Positions 42,750 through 52,536 are shown, numbered from the stretch's first letter. The stretch is 64,000 nucleotides of DNA from Gloeocapsopsis crepidinum LEGE 06123 (GCF_015207655.1 NZ_JADEWN010000010.1:48651-112650); one strand, 5' to 3'. Program-made: numbers and translations. The notes: generated from the letters alone by a model not told the origin.

Positions 42750-43391
42750 CTACTCACTGCGACGACTATCGTCTAAATTACTTGTTTTATCACTAGAAAT
42801 TCCGACTAGCTCGCGAGGGCGTTCTGGTAAAGTCAATACAGGTTGCTGCTGCTTGTCAGGCGTTATCACTTGGTCAGGCAAAAATTCGCGCCGCGCTAAA
42901 ATAATCGCCCCAACCATTGCCATTAATAGTAGAACGGATGCTAGCTCGAAAGGCAACAAAAAGTCACTGAAGAAGTGTTGACCAATTAAAACAATTGTGG
43001 TGTCGCTGGAAACTGACTCAGTAGAATATGCCCAAGGCGTAACCAGAACCATCGTACTTAACAAAACAAACAGTCCAGCACTGACGATCGCCGTCATTGT
43101 AGGTCGCACCCAAGCATTCGGCAAGGGTTTAAAGTCTTCGCGCTTATTCACCAACATAATGGCAAACAAAATCAGCACGTTAACCGCCCCAACATAAATC
43201 AAGATCTGGGCTGTTGCCACAAAGTCAGCATTCAGCAGCAAATAAATTCCTGAAATACTGACAAAAACGCCTGCCAGCAAAAAGGCAGAATAGACAATAT
43301 TAGAAAATAGCACAACACCAAGGGCTGAACCAATCATCATGACAGCCAAGATGGCGAATGAAACAAGTTGTACTCCTTCAGCTAAATTCAC
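42750..43391 (-). CDS. ndhG: NDH-1 subunit NdhG (NuoJ-like)
   Basis: 213 aa with five membrane helices; GTG start at 43391. Conserved blocks include GVVLFSNIVYSAFLLAGVF and NADFVATAQILIYVGAVNVL, typical of NdhG. The C-terminal tail (about 165-213) is hydrophilic and variable. It follows ndhI after a 95-bp spacer rich in TTGCTAATTGCTAA-type repeats. Confidence 0.95.
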   Translation of the reverse strand: MNLAEGVQLVSFAILAVMMIGSALGVVLFSNIVYSAFLLAGVFVSISGIYLLLNADFVATAQILIYVGAVNVLILFAIMLVNKREDFKPLPNAWVRPTMTAIVSAGLFVLLSTMVLVTPWAYSTESVSSDTTIVLIGQHFFSDFLLPFELASVLLLMAMVGAIILARREFLPDQVITPDKQQQPVLTLPERPRELVGISSDKTSNLDDSRRSE

Positions 43392-43395
43392 CGCT

Positions 43396-43440
43396 TTTTG
43401 TCCTTTGCTAGTTGCTAATTGCTAATTGCTAACGGCTTAC
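43396..43440. repeat. Heptamer-like repeat between ndhI and ndhG
   Basis: GCTAGTTGCTAATTGCTAAT and TGCTAACGGC units lie inside the ndh operon, and related units occur at 680-695, 22142-22180, 44090-44115 and 49690-49720. Confidence 0.6.
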
Positions 43441-43486
43441 AACTCCACTAACAATTAACGCTCCTCACCCACTCTATTAAAAAATA

Positions 43487-44071
43487 CTACTTTTCCTGCT
43501 GTTCTACGAGTTCTTCTGGATGTAATCCAGCACCACGGGTATTGGCAGGTAGATCGTGGGGTGACGTAACGCCTTTAGGTAGGTAAACCAATTCGCGTAA
43601 TGGTGTCACCATTGGATCGTCTGTCACTTTGTAGGGTAAACGTCCCAGCGCTACGTTGTCGTAGTTTAATTGATGGCGATCGTACGTACACAAGTCGTAC
43701 TCTTCGGTCATCGACAGACAATTTGTTGGACAATACTCTACACAGTTACCGCAGAAGATACAAACACCAAAATCAATGCTGTAGTGCTTCAGGTTTTTCT
43801 TTTTACTAGCTTTGTCAAATTCCCAGTCAACGACAGGTAAATTAATTGGGCAAACCCGCACGCAAACTTCGCAGGAAATACACTTATCAAATTCAAAGTG
43901 AATGCGACCTCGGAAGCGTTCAGAAGGAATTAGTTTTTCGTAGGGGTACTGTACGGTAACTGGTCTACGCTGCATATGGTCGAAGGTCACAGATAATCCT
44001 TGACCAATGTATCGACCTGCTTGTACCGCTTCTTTTGCGTAGTCACCGACTTGTTTGAGGAACTTTAACAT
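43487..44071 (-). CDS. ndhI: NDH-1 subunit NdhI (2x[4Fe-4S] ferredoxin-like)
   Basis: 194 aa. Two 4Fe-4S motifs, [12 protein letters not shown] (with its later partner Cys) and [12 protein letters not shown], carry electrons between the peripheral and membrane arms of NDH-1. The N-terminal amphipathic helix ([20 protein letters not shown]) is typical. It follows ndhA after 44 bp. Confidence 0.96.
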   Translation of the reverse strand: MLKFLKQVGDYAKEAVQAGRYIGQGLSVTFDHMQRRPVTVQYPYEKLIPSERFRGRIHFEFDKCISCEVCVRVCPINLPVVDWEFDKASKKKNLKHYSIDFGVCIFCGNCVEYCPTNCLSMTEEYDLCTYDRHQLNYDNVALGRLPYKVTDDPMVTPLRELVYLPKGVTSPHDLPANTRGAGLHPEELVEQQEK

Positions 44072-44115
44072 GATGTGTCTCTCTCTTTATGTAGCTGTTA
44101 GCAATTAGCTAATTG

Positions 44116-45234
44116 CTATCCACCAAAGGCAGCGGGAAAGGCAAGCTTCAATGCTGCAGTTAACAGTAGGTTTGCTAAACTGACTGGGAGTAAAAACTTC
44201 CATCCTAAATCTAGCAGCTGGTCAATTCGTACTCTGGGCACAGTCCAACGCAATAAAATTGCTGTAAATACAAGGAAGTATGCTTTGAGTACGGTCATGG
44301 TGATACCTAGTGAGGCATCTGCTATTTCTAACCAAGGACTTGTTTCGCTGATACCCAACCAACCAGCAAGTAACTCGATGGGGATAGGAGATTCCCAACC
44401 ACCCAGATATAAAACTGTAACAAGGAGCGCTGATAGCACCAAGTTGACATAGGATGCGACATAATACAGCGCGAATTTCATCCCTGAATACTCAGTTTGA
44501 TATCCTGCAACAAGTTCTTCTTCTGCTTCTGGTAAGTCAAAGGGCATTCTCTCGCATTCTGCTAGTGCCGAAATCCAGAAGATTAGAAAACCTATTGGCT
44601 GTCTCCAAACATTCCAACCAAAAATGCCATAGCCTGATTGCTGTTCGACAATATCAATGCTACTGAGGCTATTCGACATCATAACCACGGCTAAGACTGC
44701 AAGTGCTAAGGGAATTTCATAGCTAATTGATTGTGCAGCTGCCCTTAAACCTCCTAGCAATGAGTACTTGTTGTTTGATGCATAACCAGACATCAACAAT
44801 CCAATTGGTTGTACGCTGGACAAAGCAATCCACAAAAATACTCCAGTAGCAACGTTTGTCACCGCCAGATTTTCACCAAAAGGCACAATTAGATACGATA
44901 AAAAGACTGGCAAGACGACAATGATCGGTCCTAAAGTAAACAGCCAGGGATCGGACTTGGCTGGGATAATATCTTCTTTAAAAACGAACTTGATGCCATC
45001 GGCAACAGGAGACAACAAGCCAAATGGTCCCATAAATTCTGGACCAATCCGCTGCTGGGCGGCGGCTGAAATTTTCCGTTCTTGCCAAATGGTAACTAGT
45101 ACTCCCACAGTCGCGCCAATTAACATTAGTACCATTGGGACTGGCATCCAAACAGCTTTGGCTGCACCTGCTGGTAGCCCTAAGTCGATCAGCGATTTAA
45201 TGAAACTTCCTTGGAGGTCAATTCCTGTAGTCAT
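44116..45234 (-). CDS. ndhA: NDH-1 subunit NdhA (NuoH-like)
   Basis: 372 aa, eight membrane helices. The quinone-site loops are recognisable: [36 protein letters not shown] and [20 protein letters not shown]. It is the first gene of ndhA-I-G-E-nadK on this strand, the usual cyanobacterial order. The promoter should lie in 45235-45580. Confidence 0.96.
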   Translation of the reverse strand: MTTGIDLQGSFIKSLIDLGLPAGAAKAVWMPVPMVLMLIGATVGVLVTIWQERKISAAAQQRIGPEFMGPFGLLSPVADGIKFVFKEDIIPAKSDPWLFTLGPIIVVLPVFLSYLIVPFGENLAVTNVATGVFLWIALSSVQPIGLLMSGYASNNKYSLLGGLRAAAQSISYEIPLALAVLAVVMMSNSLSSIDIVEQQSGYGIFGWNVWRQPIGFLIFWISALAECERMPFDLPEAEEELVAGYQTEYSGMKFALYYVASYVNLVLSALLVTVLYLGGWESPIPIELLAGWLGISETSPWLEIADASLGITMTVLKAYFLVFTAILLRWTVPRVRIDQLLDLGWKFLLPVSLANLLLTAALKLAFPAAFGG

Positions 45235-45580
45235 GTTTTCTTTGGTGAAGTTGTCGCATGATGGCGATCGCCATCTCCGCTGTAATTAATATTTGTAAAT
45301 TCATCCCCTACTTTTATTAAGGGTAGATCTCTATTGTGAAGATATTTTTACCTTTCACTGCTTAGTATATCGCTGTCTGGTTAGCTCCAAAAAACCTTCA
45401 CTGAGAAATTCTACTTATACCTGTGTTTAGTTTTGCTGTCCCGACCGGAAGAGTAGGGAAGACTAGGAGTTATGAGTTCTTAGTGTCGAGTGTTGAGTTA
45501 TGAGTTAAGAAAACTCTTTTAATTCAAAACGTGCTAAGGCACCGCTACGCTAACAAAATTCAAAATTCAAAACTAAATTT
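45235..45580. other. Spacer upstream of ndhA, repeat-rich
   Basis: It holds the presumed ndhA promoter at its left and, at 45475-45575, TGAGTT/TCGAGTG units, CTTTTAATTCAAAACG, a GCACCGCTACGC palindromic element and AAAATTCAAAATTCAAAAC. This repeat segment is the inverted counterpart of the one near 15453-15520. Confidence 0.6.
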
Positions 45581-46717
45581 TCAACGTTGTTCAACGGGCG
45601 TATATGAAACGTCGTGATGACCTGTGTACACCTGGGTAGGGCGAAAAATGCGGTTCTCGGCAATTTGCTCTTTCCAGTGGGCTAACCAACCTGCGACGCG
45701 GGCGATCGCAAATACTGGTGTAAACAAGTCTGTAGGAATCCCCATTTTTCTATACACTAAACCAGAGTAAAAGTCAACGTTTGGATAAATTCCTTTATGA
45801 CCTAACTTTTCGGCAATCGCGCGTTCTAATTCAACGGCAATATCATAATATTTGTCGTAGCCGAACTTATCAAACATCTGCTCAGCTAGCTTTTGGAGAA
45901 TTGTTGCTCTGGGATCTTTGACTTTGTAAACGCGATGTCCAAAGCCCATAATTTTTGCTTTACGTTGCAACCGATCTTCTAGATATGAGCCGACATTTTC
46001 TACTGAGCCAATTTCTTCAAGCATTCCGATAACTTCTTCATTAGCACCACCATGTAATGGTCCGCCTAGCGTTCCTACTGCGGAAGCAACAACTGCGTAA
46101 GGATCGGTAAGTGTAGAAGCGGTGACTCGTGCCGAGAATGTTGAAGCATTCATAGTATGTTCGGCATGGAGTGTTAAGCAAACATCAAAAATCCGCGCCA
46201 TCAACGGGTCGGGTTCGCGTTCGCTGAGCATATAAAGAAAGTTGGCAGAATAATCCAAATCGTCACGCGGGCGTACTGGATCGTTACCTTTGCGCATCAA
46301 CTGAAACGCAGCGACCATTGTGGGAATCGTGGCGAGGAGTCGGACTACAGCATCCCGAATATAAGCAGGATTATCTAAGTCGCGGCGTGAATAAAATAAA
46401 CCGAGCGCGGCAGCGGAAGCTTGCAGTGCATCCATCGGATGACCACTTTCAGGAAAACTTTTCATCATGTCCCGAATGCGGTATTTAATCCGTCGGTGGT
46501 AGCGAACTTCGTGTTCAAACTCAATTAACTCGTCCTTCGTGGGTAGCTTACCCCAAATTAGCAGATAAGCTGTTTCCAAAAAGGTACTATTTTCCGCAAG
46601 GTCTTCAATGCGGAGACCACGATACTCTAGTATTCCCTCTTGTCCATTAACAAAGCTAATACTAGATTGGGCGGCAGGAATGCCTTCTAAACCTGGCTTA
46701 AATTCGCAGACGGACAT
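45581..46717 (-). CDS. gltA: Citrate synthase
   Basis: 378 aa type I (Gram-positive-like, shorter) citrate synthase condensing acetyl-CoA and oxaloacetate. Active-site segments are visible: LHAEHTMNASTFSARV, GTLGGPLHGGANEEVI (His), MGFGHRVYKVKDPRA (His) and the Asp in NVDFYSGLVY. It starts at ATG 46717 and stands between sixA and the ndh operon on the same strand but with separating spacers. Confidence 0.95.
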   Translation of the reverse strand: MSVCEFKPGLEGIPAAQSSISFVNGQEGILEYRGLRIEDLAENSTFLETAYLLIWGKLPTKDELIEFEHEVRYHRRIKYRIRDMMKSFPESGHPMDALQASAAALGLFYSRRDLDNPAYIRDAVVRLLATIPTMVAAFQLMRKGNDPVRPRDDLDYSANFLYMLSEREPDPLMARIFDVCLTLHAEHTMNASTFSARVTASTLTDPYAVVASAVGTLGGPLHGGANEEVIGMLEEIGSVENVGSYLEDRLQRKAKIMGFGHRVYKVKDPRATILQKLAEQMFDKFGYDKYYDIAVELERAIAEKLGHKGIYPNVDFYSGLVYRKMGIPTDLFTPVFAIARVAGWLAHWKEQIAENRIFRPTQVYTGHHDVSYTPVEQR

Positions 46718-46816
46718 GGCTCACCAGCTGCTTGTTTGTTAGTACAATACTCTACGCTAACTTACCAGAAACTGGCGTTGTGTCGCTCTTTTTACCAGAA
46801 ATAACTGTAAAGCTGG

Positions 46817-47308
46817 TCACAACAAAAATTTGGGTGCAGTTAACCAAAATAACTGGCTTTGACCAATCGGTGAATCTGTTTCTGGTAGTGCTATTCCAAT
46901 AATACCTGCTTTTTTTAGGAATAGTTTGGCACGATCTTCTCCCCAAACAAGAATCTCTGCCCATTGTCCTAAATTCGGTTGATGACCGACGAGGGCTAAT
47001 TGCGTTTGCTGGGGGTACTGTTGTTTTTTGAACCAGTCTAACCAATCATGGATACTGCCATCAGGTGCTAGGTGGGCAGATTCAGCAATGTTTTGGCTCA
47101 GTTTACAATCATGCAAAATTTTTGCAGTTTGCTGCGATCGCAATAAAGGACTGGTCAACAATACATCAAATCGTACTCCCAATTCGGATAACCGCTGGGC
47201 AACTTGACGTGTTTTGTCTCGTCCTTTGTCGGTGAGCGATCGCGTTTCATCAGCAAGACCAATTTCTCTTTCTTGTGCAATGCCGTGTCGAATGAGATAA
47301 AGTTCCAC
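46817..47308 (-). CDS. sixA: Phosphohistidine phosphatase SixA
   Basis: About 163 aa from GTG 47308 (VELYLIRHGIAQ, the usual SixA opening); the frame reaches TTG 47332. The histidine phosphatase RHG motif and the second His in LVGHQPNLGQWAE are present. SixA removes phosphate from His in phosphotransfer (HPt) domains in E. coli; the cyanobacterial target is not known. It lies 50 bp after the DHH gene. Confidence 0.9.
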   Translation of the reverse strand: MELYLIRHGIAQEREIGLADETRSLTDKGRDKTRQVAQRLSELGVRFDVLLTSPLLRSQQTAKILHDCKLSQNIAESAHLAPDGSIHDWLDWFKKQQYPQQTQLALVGHQPNLGQWAEILVWGEDRAKLFLKKAGIIGIALPETDSPIGQSQLFWLTAPKFLL

Positions 47309-47358
47309 TACCGTTGCCAAGTAAATTTTCAAGCACAGGCAGGATTGCCTATCTCACT

Positions 47359-48627
47359 TTACTCTGTTTGAATTGGATTATCCCTAGGATTGACTAAGCG
47401 CAAGAGCTTTTGCTTAATTTGAGTATCAAACACTTCCCACTTTTTCTTGGCATAGTCTGAAGTTTCGATGTAACCCGATAAAAAACCAATCGGAACTTCA
47501 AATCCACCAGCGCTTGTGCGACCACCACCAAAAAAGCGACCGTGACTATCTTGTCCAAAGGCTTCTTTGATAAACTCATCCGGATCGAGTGTCAGTTTTG
47601 TCGTTCGTAACGAGCCAATCACAACTTCGAGTTCTTCGTCTTCATCATGAACAATTCCGTAAACAACTGCAGTGTGGACGTTTTCTTCAGTAACTAGAAA
47701 GTCTGCCGCTTGAGGAATGGCATCGCGATCGTCGTAACGTAAGTATCCAACACCAGCAATAGAGAAGTTATTTTGCACCATGCGGTTTTTCAGCGATCGC
47801 TCTATAACATCCATCACTCGTTTAGAGCGATTTGCTTGCAAGATGGCATTGAGCAACTGCGCATCATAAAACCGACTTAAATACGCCGCTGCTAAGAAAT
47901 CATCTTCTTGGGCTTGCATCAGTCGATCTGTATCTGAGCGCAAGCCATGCATGAGGGCGGTTGCACACTTAATATGCTGTGCCACGCTACTATCTAACTT
48001 AAGTAATCCCGCTTGCAAATACTGCGTAAAGATGGTTGCTGTGGCGCGAACTGTTGGACGTAAATCTGTAAATTCGGCTTTTAAATCGCCTTGTAAGCTG
48101 TGATGGTCAACAACTGCTGCGATTGGAATTCCACTTTCTTGAATAACTGATAGTAACTGGCTGGTTGTTCCCTGGTTGTCTATCAGCGCACATCCTGTAT
48201 ACATTGACAAGTCTTTACTTTTAGCTGCTTGCAATGTCCAACGTTGTGCTGGTAAGCCTGTCAGTTTAACTAATGCAATGTTTTCTTGGTGACTGAGTGT
48301 ACCTGCATAGACAATATCGCATTGGATTTCATATTCTTGAGCAATTAATTGATAAGTCCAAGCACTAGAAAGTGCATCTGGGTCAGGAAAATCTTGCAAA
48401 ATGACAAGCTGACGTTCCTGCCTATGTTGCTCAAATACTTGCCGCAAAGCTTCTGCTTTTTGCATAACCACTGAGTTACTTCTCTGGGCTGGATAGCCCA
48501 GTTCACTCATTGCAATTGAGGATGTGTCAGGAGCAGGTAATTCCACCGCTGCGATTAAATGAGGGTCTTCTTTCGGCTCTGTCTGAGAATACGAATTATT
48601 TAACGCGTGAGACGAATTCAAATTCAT
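47359..48627 (-). CDS. DHH-family phosphoesterase (NrnA-like)
   Basis: 422 aa. The DHH domain shows FPDPDALSSAW, VVDHHSLQGD (the DHH motif) and TALMHGLRSDT. The DHHA1 domain carries GRFFGGGRTSAGG. Such proteins cleave oligoribonucleotides or pAp; this one has a 60-residue extra N terminus. Motif I reads DFPDPDALSS where many relatives have NPDGDAIGS, so the substrate may differ. It is co-oriented with sixA. Confidence 0.88.
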   Translation of the reverse strand: MNLNSSHALNNSYSQTEPKEDPHLIAAVELPAPDTSSIAMSELGYPAQRSNSVVMQKAEALRQVFEQHRQERQLVILQDFPDPDALSSAWTYQLIAQEYEIQCDIVYAGTLSHQENIALVKLTGLPAQRWTLQAAKSKDLSMYTGCALIDNQGTTSQLLSVIQESGIPIAAVVDHHSLQGDLKAEFTDLRPTVRATATIFTQYLQAGLLKLDSSVAQHIKCATALMHGLRSDTDRLMQAQEDDFLAAAYLSRFYDAQLLNAILQANRSKRVMDVIERSLKNRMVQNNFSIAGVGYLRYDDRDAIPQAADFLVTEENVHTAVVYGIVHDEDEELEVVIGSLRTTKLTLDPDEFIKEAFGQDSHGRFFGGGRTSAGGFEVPIGFLSGYIETSDYAKKKWEVFDTQIKQKLLRLVNPRDNPIQTE

Positions 48628-48934
48628 AAATTGAATTGCTGTGAGTGTGAGGCGCGAACTGCAGTCAACAGCCTTCTGATATTCAAGTGGCTATCGAAGC
48701 TTCACACTACAATTGTCGCAAAAATCCTTGAGTGCGACACTAATTCTTTCAGCCTATCTCTAAGTGCAGGTAAATTTTGTATTTAAAGTTGCGGTTAGTC
48801 TACATTACTGATGACTTTTTTGCATTTAAGTAAGCAATACTCAAATACATTACCATTTGGTAATGCTTAATCAAGCTGCTTCGACAAACAACCTATAGTG
48901 TCAAAATCCGCGATTATTAAAGTAACTGTTTGTT
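48628..48934. other. Spacer with a perfect palindrome
   Basis: No gene. CATTACCA/TGGTAATG with a 2-base centre (48848-48865) is the only clear structure. It lies about 70 bp after the HNH gene stop and 220 bp before the DHH start, so it could be an operator or a weak terminator. Confidence 0.5.
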
Positions 48935-49432
48935 TTAAAGACCGATAATATATTTTTGCCATTCATCGTGTAGTCCACTTTTAAGGTGCTTGCTAACTTC
49001 AAAATACAAACTACTGTAAGGTTTACGCGGAAGATGATGAAGATGCATATGCGCTTCTAGAGGAGTCCGATTACCTTTTTTGACGTTACACCGAACACAC
49101 GCCGTCACTATGTTTTCCCAGGCATCGCCACCGCCTCGCGATCGCGGAACAACATGATCGAGAGTGAGATCGTCGCCTGCATAACCGCAGTATTGACAGG
49201 TATGACTATCACGGTGAAGAATGTTACGGCGAGTCAAAGGAATCTCCTTGTAAGGAACTCGCACGTAGTGACGCAGCCGGATCACGGTTGGCAAGGGAAA
49301 GTCAGCATAAAGATGCTTACCGTTGTGTTCTACTTGCTCAGCTTTGCCTTTGATTAACAAAACAACTGCTCGCCGCCAGCTCGTAATATTGAGCGGTTCG
49401 TAAGAGGCGTTCAGGACTAGAACCTTAGCCAT
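48935..49432 (-). CDS. HNH endonuclease domain protein
   Basis: 165 aa. Zinc-type Cys pairs CQYCG and CVRC flank the HNH core LTLDHVVPRSRGGGDAWENI and then ACVRCNVKKGNRTP. The N-terminal part (LVLNASYEPLNITSWRRAVV) is conserved in this widespread cyanobacterial family. It is a stand-alone nuclease of unknown role, with no restriction or intron partner nearby. Confidence 0.92.
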   Translation of the reverse strand: MAKVLVLNASYEPLNITSWRRAVVLLIKGKAEQVEHNGKHLYADFPLPTVIRLRHYVRVPYKEIPLTRRNILHRDSHTCQYCGYAGDDLTLDHVVPRSRGGGDAWENIVTACVRCNVKKGNRTPLEAHMHLHHLPRKPYSSLYFEVSKHLKSGLHDEWQKYIIGL

Positions 49433-49747
49433 TGATGGTCGCTCAAGCCAATATTTTTTACAGATAGTAACACAACTATGCTGTGCAATGCAGCCTTTAG
49501 CTGTAAGTCAAGTTAATATCACTACAGTGACTCTGCCCAAATTTACTCACTAAGTGCTGCTTCAAGAACGGTCTCAGTTCTTTTTGATGTAGTCACTTGA
49601 TAGTGAAACAGCATGAGTTGATGTAACACTTGTGTCAATGAGGTTTTGAAAGCTAAACTTCCTAATCAAATGTTCAGGCTTAGCAGTTAAGGTTTCAGCT
49701 AACTGCTAAATGCTAATTGTTTTAATTTGAGTGTAGAGGAGTAGGCT
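49433..49747. other. Divergent spacer between HNH and alr genes
   Basis: It holds the promoters of both genes. A hairpin AAGAAC/GTTCTT (49564-49582) followed by TTTG looks terminator-like on the plus strand, but no plus-strand gene precedes it. A GCTAACTGCTAAATGCTAAT repeat lies near 49697. Confidence 0.5.
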
Positions 49748-50932
49748 ATGACTTTGAGTCGGCAACAACCGATCGCAACAATGCGATGCGATCGCGCTTG
49801 GGTAGAAATTAGTTTAGCAGCGCTAGCACATAATATTCGTCAGCTGAAGCATTTACTCTCTTCAAGAACTCAACTGATGGCGGTAGTTAAGGCAGATGCT
49901 TATGGTCACGGTGCTGTTATGGTAGCTGAGACAGTATTGCAAGCAGGGGCTAGCTGGTTGGGTGTGGCGACTGTGCCGGAAGGTATTGAATTAAGAGAAG
50001 CCGGAATCACTGCCCCTATTTTGATTTTAGGAGCGACGCATACTCCAGAACAAATTAAAGCGATCGCTCATTGGCAACTTCAGCCAACATTGTGTAACTT
50101 CAAGCAAGCCCTCGTGTTTGCTGAAACTTTAACAGCAATGCAAAGCGAAGTCTTACCCGTACATTTAAAACTTGATACAGGAATGTCACGATTAGGACCG
50201 CCTTGGCAACAGGCTGTAGAGTTTGTGCAGTTAATTGCGCGGTTGCCTAACTTAAAAATTGCCAGTATTTATTCGCATTTGGCAACTGCAGAAAGCCCTG
50301 ACCAAACAATCTTAAGACAGCAACAACGAAATTTTGAGCAAGCGATCGCTCAAATTAAGGACGCAAAATTGCCTTTTCAAAACGAGCAAACACAACCCGC
50401 ATTACATTTGGCAAACTCAGCTGCGACCCTTACTGCTCAAGATTTACACTATGACATGGTTCGTGTTGGGCTAGCAATGTATGGGCTTTATCCAGCTTGG
50501 CATTTATCTCCAATTGACCTGAAGCCTGTGATGCAAGTCAAAGCACGAATAACGCAAGTAAAAACAATTCCTGCGGGAACTGGAGTGAGTTACGGTCATA
50601 AATTTATGAGCGATCGCCCAATTCAACTTGCTGTAGTGGGTATTGGCTATGCTGACGGAGTACCCCGCAATTTATCTAATCAAATGACTGTTTTACTCCG
50701 AGGGCAGCGAGTACCCCAAATTGGTGCCATTACGATGGATCAACTGATGTTAGATGTTAGTGCGATCGCTGATGTTCAAGAAGGAGAAGTTGTGACGCTA
50801 CTTGGTGAAGATGGCACTGAAAAAATCTCAGCTGACGACTGGGCAACTCAACTAAATACAATTTCGTGGGAAATCCTTTGTAGTTTCAAACACCGACTAC
50901 CACGCGTTGCCATAGCAGAGGTCAGGGGTTAG
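49748..50932 (+). CDS. alr: Alanine racemase
   Basis: 394 aa PLP enzyme making D-alanine for peptidoglycan. PLP-binding Lys48 is in MAVVKADAYGHG, and the catalytic Tyr is in GTGVSYGHKF. Conserved MVRVGLAMYGLYP and GAITMDQLMLDVS are present. ATG 49748 has GAGGAG about eight bases upstream. It stands alone. Confidence 0.96.
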   Translation: MTLSRQQPIATMRCDRAWVEISLAALAHNIRQLKHLLSSRTQLMAVVKADAYGHGAVMVAETVLQAGASWLGVATVPEGIELREAGITAPILILGATHTPEQIKAIAHWQLQPTLCNFKQALVFAETLTAMQSEVLPVHLKLDTGMSRLGPPWQQAVEFVQLIARLPNLKIASIYSHLATAESPDQTILRQQQRNFEQAIAQIKDAKLPFQNEQTQPALHLANSAATLTAQDLHYDMVRVGLAMYGLYPAWHLSPIDLKPVMQVKARITQVKTIPAGTGVSYGHKFMSDRPIQLAVVGIGYADGVPRNLSNQMTVLLRGQRVPQIGAITMDQLMLDVSAIADVQEGEVVTLLGEDGTEKISADDWATQLNTISWEILCSFKHRLPRVAIAEVRG

Positions 50933-51007
50933 GTGTCACACAGGAGTAAAATTATTTAGCTCAATAGTTCTGAGCCTGCAAAATGTCCTAACCATATTGA
51001 CCATTGC

Positions 51008-51112
51008 TAGACAAACAAAGTCCACCTGCGTGGACTCACTTGTAAAACTAATGCTGCAGTGTGCGATCGTCACACTTACTTTGAATAACCCTAACTTCAG
51101 TTAGAGAACATT
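51008..51112. repeat. Interspersed palindromic repeat copy 6
   Basis: AGTCCACCTGCGTGGACT (51019-51036), AGTGTGCGATCGTCACACT (51059-51077) and CCCTAACTTCAGTTAGAG. It sits between the convergent alr and 19-residue-repeat genes, the same setting as copy 4, and may terminate both. Confidence 0.75.
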
Positions 51113-51114
51113 TG

Positions 51115-51498
51115 CTAATCTACAAAGTCTGCTGGTAGATCAGACGGTGCTTCATCTGCGGCAATCGGGCGGCTACCATCGATATTTAACCGACCTTTTA
51201 CTTCAAAGTTATCTGCTGCAATGGGTCGCTCTCCATCCATATACACGGTATTCTGCACTTTAAGATGACTCGGATCGATGGGACGTTTGCCGTCAATATT
51301 GAGCGTTGCCTGTTCGCTAAATTCATTTGCAGCGATAGGACGTTCCCCATCTTCTTGGTAGGTATCTGTGACAACGAACTGATTTGCTGTGACAGGACGT
51401 TCTCCGTCATCAATGATTTTGCCTTGAATTTCCAAGTCACTTGAGTCAACAGGACGACTATGTGAGTCGCCTGCTTTGTGGGTTTTATCTTTTGCCAT
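51115..51498 (-). CDS. Protein of six exact 19-residue repeats
   Basis: 127 aa from ATG 51498; the frame reaches TTG 51507. The whole protein after residue 10 is six units with the consensus G-(E/K/S)-R-P-(I/V)-x-A-x-x-(F/L)-x-V, ending in Asp. The Arg of each RP pair falls at residues 15, 34, 53, 72, 91 and 110, an exact 19-residue period. It is acidic and without Cys, signal peptide or membrane helix. I do not recognise the family; a regular fold such as a beta-solenoid or a repeat-scaffold is possible. It is convergent with alr and followed upstream by another unknown gene on the same strand. Confidence 0.8.
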   Translation of the reverse strand: MAKDKTHKAGDSHSRPVDSSDLEIQGKIIDDGERPVTANQFVVTDTYQEDGERPIAANEFSEQATLNIDGKRPIDPSHLKVQNTVYMDGERPIAADNFEVKGRLNIDGSRPIAADEAPSDLPADFVD

Positions 51499-51591
51499 TT
51501 GTATCAATTAGTCCTTTTTAACGTACTTGCCTAAGCATTTTGAATCGACGAAAGCTTGTAAGTTTGTCTGTGAGTCAACGCATATTGCCTT

Positions 51592-52290
51592 TTAGCTATT
51601 TTTATGCTTTGTTGGAGTCATCAGCTTGTAATACATTCCTGACTCTGGCGTTGGCGGAAAAGGTTCTCCTTTAGTTGCAGTGACTTCTTGTCCTTTGTTG
51701 CCACCACGAGGTCCTGTCAGTTCGTATAAGCCGCTTTCTGGCACTATTTCTCCTGGTTTATACAATATGCTACTAGAATTTGAATTGTCTGTTGCGGCTA
51801 CAGACGTTTTGTACTGAAGACGAAATTGGCGTTCAATCGAAAAGCCAGGAAGAAAGCCTCCATGATAGCGAACTTCTTCAAGCCTACCGAACGAACCTTT
51901 AATTTGCGTAACAGGAGAAAGTAGTTGTTTATTTTTCTGACTCCATGAGACTAAACAACTATCAATCTTCTCTTGAAACTCTAATGCTAAAATCGTGGCA
52001 TCATCAGCACTGATGTGGCTGTCTACAATAATAGTAAACTTCAGAGAAATTAATGATGCAGTTTGTAATTCTGGCGATCGCGCCTCAGAATTAACATCAG
52101 TAGAGGATTCTTCAGGATGAAAAACAAACTGCGAACGAAAGTGAGCAAACTCTTCTGTTGCTAGCTGGTGATGTAGATACGGTAGTAATCCTTGTTCAGA
52201 ATCTGACAATATTTGACGAACAGTTGAGGTAGTGGGCATAACTTCTTGTAAACGATTTAGATGCTGCAACTTCAACCTCAACAATTTCAT
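51592..52290 (-). CDS. Unknown protein with YjzC-like C-terminal motif
   Basis: About 232 aa from ATG 52290; the frame reaches TTG 52305, and ATG 52239 (MPTTSTVRQILSDSEQG) is another candidate. The central region (about 75-165) is an alpha/beta domain I cannot name. The last 50 residues (KPGEIVPESGLYELTGPRGG, then FPPTPESGMYYKLM) have the KPGE..P.SG.Y pattern of small YjzC-like proteins. It lies about 90 bp upstream of the 19-residue-repeat gene on the same strand. Confidence 0.7.
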   Translation of the reverse strand: MKLLRLKLQHLNRLQEVMPTTSTVRQILSDSEQGLLPYLHHQLATEEFAHFRSQFVFHPEESSTDVNSEARSPELQTASLISLKFTIIVDSHISADDATILALEFQEKIDSCLVSWSQKNKQLLSPVTQIKGSFGRLEEVRYHGGFLPGFSIERQFRLQYKTSVAATDNSNSSSILYKPGEIVPESGLYELTGPRGGNKGQEVTATKGEPFPPTPESGMYYKLMTPTKHKNS

Positions 52291-52536
52291 AAAGCGTACC
52301 CGCAATGCTACCCCTAGATTGAAGAAAATTTACTATCTACAGACAGGGAAGCGCTTTTGTTAAACCTACGGTTCAGAGTTTGTGTAATGTCCTCATCATA
52401 ACGCTGCCCTAAATAGCATTAGCTGACAACTATAAAGCTGCCAGCTAAAACCACTATCAAAGCTATGAGTGCTGAATATTAAGTTGTCAGGAACACAGTC
52501 AAACTAAAACTCAAAATTCAATGCTCAGAGCTTAGT

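Noticed and set aside
46752..47045. 97-residue minus-strand ORF overlapping sixA
   Set aside because: Same strand, other frame; sixA has intact motifs through this region, so this is a shadow.
49564..49585. Hairpin followed by T-rich tract
   Set aside because: Terminator-like only on the plus strand, where no gene or known RNA precedes it; left as a spacer note.
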